From a virus, in the IMG/VR virus record IMGVR_UViG_3300029952_001371, positions 1 to 23,769 of that record: a DNA stretch of 23,769 bases; one strand, written 5' to 3'. Below are positions 21,807 to 23,769 of the stretch, in pieces. The translations under genes were made by a program, and so were the position numbers. The notes below the pieces were generated by a model, which saw nothing but the letters and a program-made list of their open reading frames with translations, was not told the origin of the DNA and ran no database searches. Each line of letters begins with the position of its first letter. The stretch's first letter is position 1.

Positions 21807-23320
21807 TGGATGTAAATATTCCACAGCACAATATCGATTTAGAACTTTTTGATCCCAAAACCAAATTAGCAAAATATGCGGTATATCTTCCAGCACTTTC
21901 GACATTTTTTGCAAAATATATTGGTCGTCAACGATATAAATTACGTGGATATATTGAAGATGCGAGAATTCCTAAATTATTCAATAATGGAATTGAAGGA
22001 TTAAATTGGCTCAATAAAAAAGAAGGATATTTTTATTATTCATCTTTTCTTTATTCTGCCGGCCATGCTGATTTAACTTGTCAAAGTGAATCTGAGGCAA
22101 TGATTTTTCAGCGTGATAAAAAAAATACTATGTGCTTGTGTGATTCGGGTGGATTTCAAATTGGAAAAGGGGTTTGGTCAGCAGATTGGAAAGATCCCAA
22201 TTGTCCCAAAGCATTAGAAAAAAGACAGCAAGTTTTAAATTTTGCCGAAATGACCGGTGATTATTGTATGACGTTGGATGTTCCCCCTTGGATTTGCAAA
22301 ACTGAAAAAGCTAAACTCGCATCTGGTATTAATTCTTACGCAGATGCAGTTAATGCAACACAAATAAACAATGAATATTTTATTAAAAATCGTCAAGGTA
22401 ATTGCAAATTTTTAAATGTTTTGCAGGGAAATACTCACACAGAAGCCGAAGATTGGTATTCTCGGATGAAACAATATTGCGATCCCAAAAAATATGAAAA
22501 CCCATTTAATGGGTGGTCATATGGTAGTCAGACATCTGCCGATCCACATTTGGCTTTAAAAATGTTAGTTCAACAACGTTTTGACGGGTTGTTAGAAGAA
22601 GGAATTCATGATTGGGTTCATTTTCTCGGTAACAGTAATCTTGAATGGAGTTTATTATTATCGGATGTTCAACGTTCGATTAGAAAATATCATAATCCAA
22701 AATTAACTATTAGTTATGATTGTGCAACACCATTTTTATCGACAACTTTTGCAACGATTTATTATAAATTATTTGATTTTACCAAGGATGATTGGACGTT
22801 TTTTGTTTCTCCAAGTATTGATGATAAAAAATATGCCTCTGATATGCGATCTTTAAAAGATATTTTAGAGCAAGATGGAATATTTGATCAATTTATTGAT
22901 AGTCCGATCAGCGCCCGATTGACTGGTCATGATATTTGTCCATATGGTCCTGGTATGTTAAATAAATTGGGAAAAATAGGAAGAACTTCTTGGGATAGTC
23001 CGAGTTATGCCCTCCAAATGGCCCACAATGTATGGATGCATATAATGACAGTAATAGAAAGTAACAAAAAATACGACTCGGGAGTTTATCCGGCAGCATT
23101 AACTACTCGCTCTCATGGTAAAAAGAATATGTTATACTATGATAGAAGTTTTTGCAAAGATATAATTGATGATATTTTTGCAACCAGCGATTACGATAAA
23201 GCAATGAAATTAATTGAACATTATTCTAAATATTGGATGCAATTTTCTGGAACACCAAGTCGAAATATTGGTCCCAAATCAAAAAACTCATTAACAGCAT
23301 TCGACAATATATTTTCGTAA
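21764..23320 (+). CDS. dpdA: DpdA-like DNA 7-deazaguanine transglycosylase (TGT family)
   Basis: A 518-residue TGT-superfamily enzyme that likely swaps guanine in phage DNA for a 7-deazaguanine. Recognisable TGT motifs are DSGGFQ (127-132), LDVPP (171-175, substrate pocket Asp), GWSYGSQ (250-256), HFLG (286-289) and YDCATP (318-323), whose D319 aligns with the nucleophile Asp of TGT. The C-terminal CxCxxC zinc site of bacterial tRNA TGT is missing, as in phage DpdA proteins. The start is TTG 21764 with AAGGTGGTGG just upstream: a stop at 21740 and the lack of any ATG before residue 113 leave no better choice. It is 20 bp before folE, the first enzyme of deazaguanine synthesis. Confidence 0.85.
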   Translation: MENNQDNHKKQEQIVDVNIPQHNIDLELFDPKTKLAKYAVYLPALSTFFAKYIGRQRYKLRGYIEDARIPKLFNNGIEGLNWLNKKEGYFYYSSFLYSAGHADLTCQSESEAMIFQRDKKNTMCLCDSGGFQIGKGVWSADWKDPNCPKALEKRQQVLNFAEMTGDYCMTLDVPPWICKTEKAKLASGINSYADAVNATQINNEYFIKNRQGNCKFLNVLQGNTHTEAEDWYSRMKQYCDPKKYENPFNGWSYGSQTSADPHLALKMLVQQRFDGLLEEGIHDWVHFLGNSNLEWSLLLSDVQRSIRKYHNPKLTISYDCATPFLSTTFATIYYKLFDFTKDDWTFFVSPSIDDKKYASDMRSLKDILEQDGIFDQFIDSPISARLTGHDICPYGPGMLNKLGKIGRTSWDSPSYALQMAHNVWMHIMTVIESNKKYDSGVYPAALTTRSHGKKNMLYYDRSFCKDIIDDIFATSDYDKAMKLIEHYSKYWMQFSGTPSRNIGPKSKNSLTAFDNIFS

Positions 23321-23340
23321 CAATTAAGGGAATTAATATA

Positions 23341-23769
23341 ATGACAACAGAAAAAAATGTAGAAATATCTAAAAAAATTAAAGATAGAATTAATCAAGCA
23401 TCCGCGGATTTTAAATCTACAGATAATATTAGTAAGTTTATTGCTCCCGGAGAAATTGATCTTCTTGCGGAAGAAGTTGCTAATAAAATGGAAAGTGTTT
23501 TGGAGAGTTTAATTATTGATACAGAACACGATCATAATACCAGAGAAACTGCTAACCGTATTGCAAAAATGTATATTAAAGAAATCTTTAGTGGACGATA
23601 TTTACCTGAGCCAGAGGTTACTAGCTTTCCAAACACAAAAAGATTAGACCAAATGTTTGTCACGGGTCCAATTACCATTCGTTCGGTTTGTGCTCACCAT
23701 TTTCAAAATATTTCAGGTGTCGCATATATAGGTGTTTTCCCTGGATCCGATGTTATTGGACTTAGTAAA
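23341..23769 (+). CDS. folE: GTP cyclohydrolase I (3' end beyond window)
   Basis: 143 codons are visible and the frame is open at the window end. FolE converts GTP to dihydroneopterin triphosphate, the first step to both folate and 7-deazaguanines (preQ0). Motifs are TRETANRIAKMY (67-78), the zinc and active-site block SVCAHHFQNISG (115-126; C117 and H120 aligning with E. coli C110 and H113) and VIGLSK at the end. AAGGGA precedes the ATG. Pairing with dpdA indicates a DNA-modification role. Other genes of that pathway (queD, queE, queC types) would be expected beyond the window. Confidence 0.93.
   Translation, partial: MTTEKNVEISKKIKDRINQASADFKSTDNISKFIAPGEIDLLAEEVANKMESVLESLIIDTEHDHNTRETANRIAKMYIKEIFSGRYLPEPEVTSFPNTKRLDQMFVTGPITIRSVCAHHFQNISGVAYIGVFPGSDVIGLSK

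Overview
The window reads as a stretch of a large, AT-rich, tailed bacteriophage genome of the T4-like (myovirus) type. Every supported gene is on the + strand, genes are tightly packed with many ATGA or TAATG overlaps, and several products belong to the T4 replication and regulation core: a family B DNA polymerase (gp43 type), a sliding clamp (gp45 type) and a DsbA-like DNA-binding protein. Strong sigma70-like promoters and Shine-Dalgarno sites point to a bacterial, probably proteobacterial, host; I cannot name the host.

Layout. (1) 1-2103: the end of an unrecognised, possibly virion gene, then a tail fibre gene with an exact 72-bp tandem duplication. (2) 2143-5019: a P-loop helicase-like protein, a structured RNA segment with a terminator, and a VapE/D5-like (SF3-like) helicase ATPase. 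(3) 5020-5721: 700 bp without genes, holding a long near-perfect inverted repeat and 12-bp iteron-like repeats; a candidate origin or structured RNA. (4) 5722-10842: a GIY-YIG family protein, a reduced DnaJ-like protein, a ClpA-like double AAA+ unfoldase, small unknown proteins, a beta-rich protein and a GT-A glycosyltransferase, ended by a perfect 13-bp terminator. (5) 10917-16561: a tight accessory operon with a HAD phosphatase-like protein, a nucleotidylyltransferase-like protein, a Dps-like ferritin, a zinc-finger plus Nudix protein, two small proteins, and four diverged paralogues with an R-S-E type ADP-ribosyltransferase signature. (6) 16612-20764: DsbA-like protein and a DNA polymerase split in two by an HNH endonuclease gene. 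(7) 20768-23769: a perfect-consensus promoter, the sliding clamp, a small ORF, a DpdA-like (TGT-family) transglycosylase and the start of folE, the entry enzyme for 7-deazaguanine synthesis.

How the parts may work together. Regions 2, 3 and 6 are replication genes. Region 7 indicates that the phage probably replaces guanine in its DNA with a 7-deazaguanine, a known anti-restriction strategy. Region 5 looks like a host-takeover or NAD/ADP-ribose-related cassette: four ADP-ribosyltransferase-like genes beside a nucleotidylyltransferase and a Nudix hydrolase, with several products sharing a short N-terminal M-x-(hydrophobic)-x-E-(I/L) signature. That signature recalls, but is not proof of, the capsid-targeting peptides of T4 Alt and internal proteins. 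The two most unusual observations are this ART-like paralogue cluster and the split polymerase, whose 3'-5' exonuclease residues lie on two different polypeptides.
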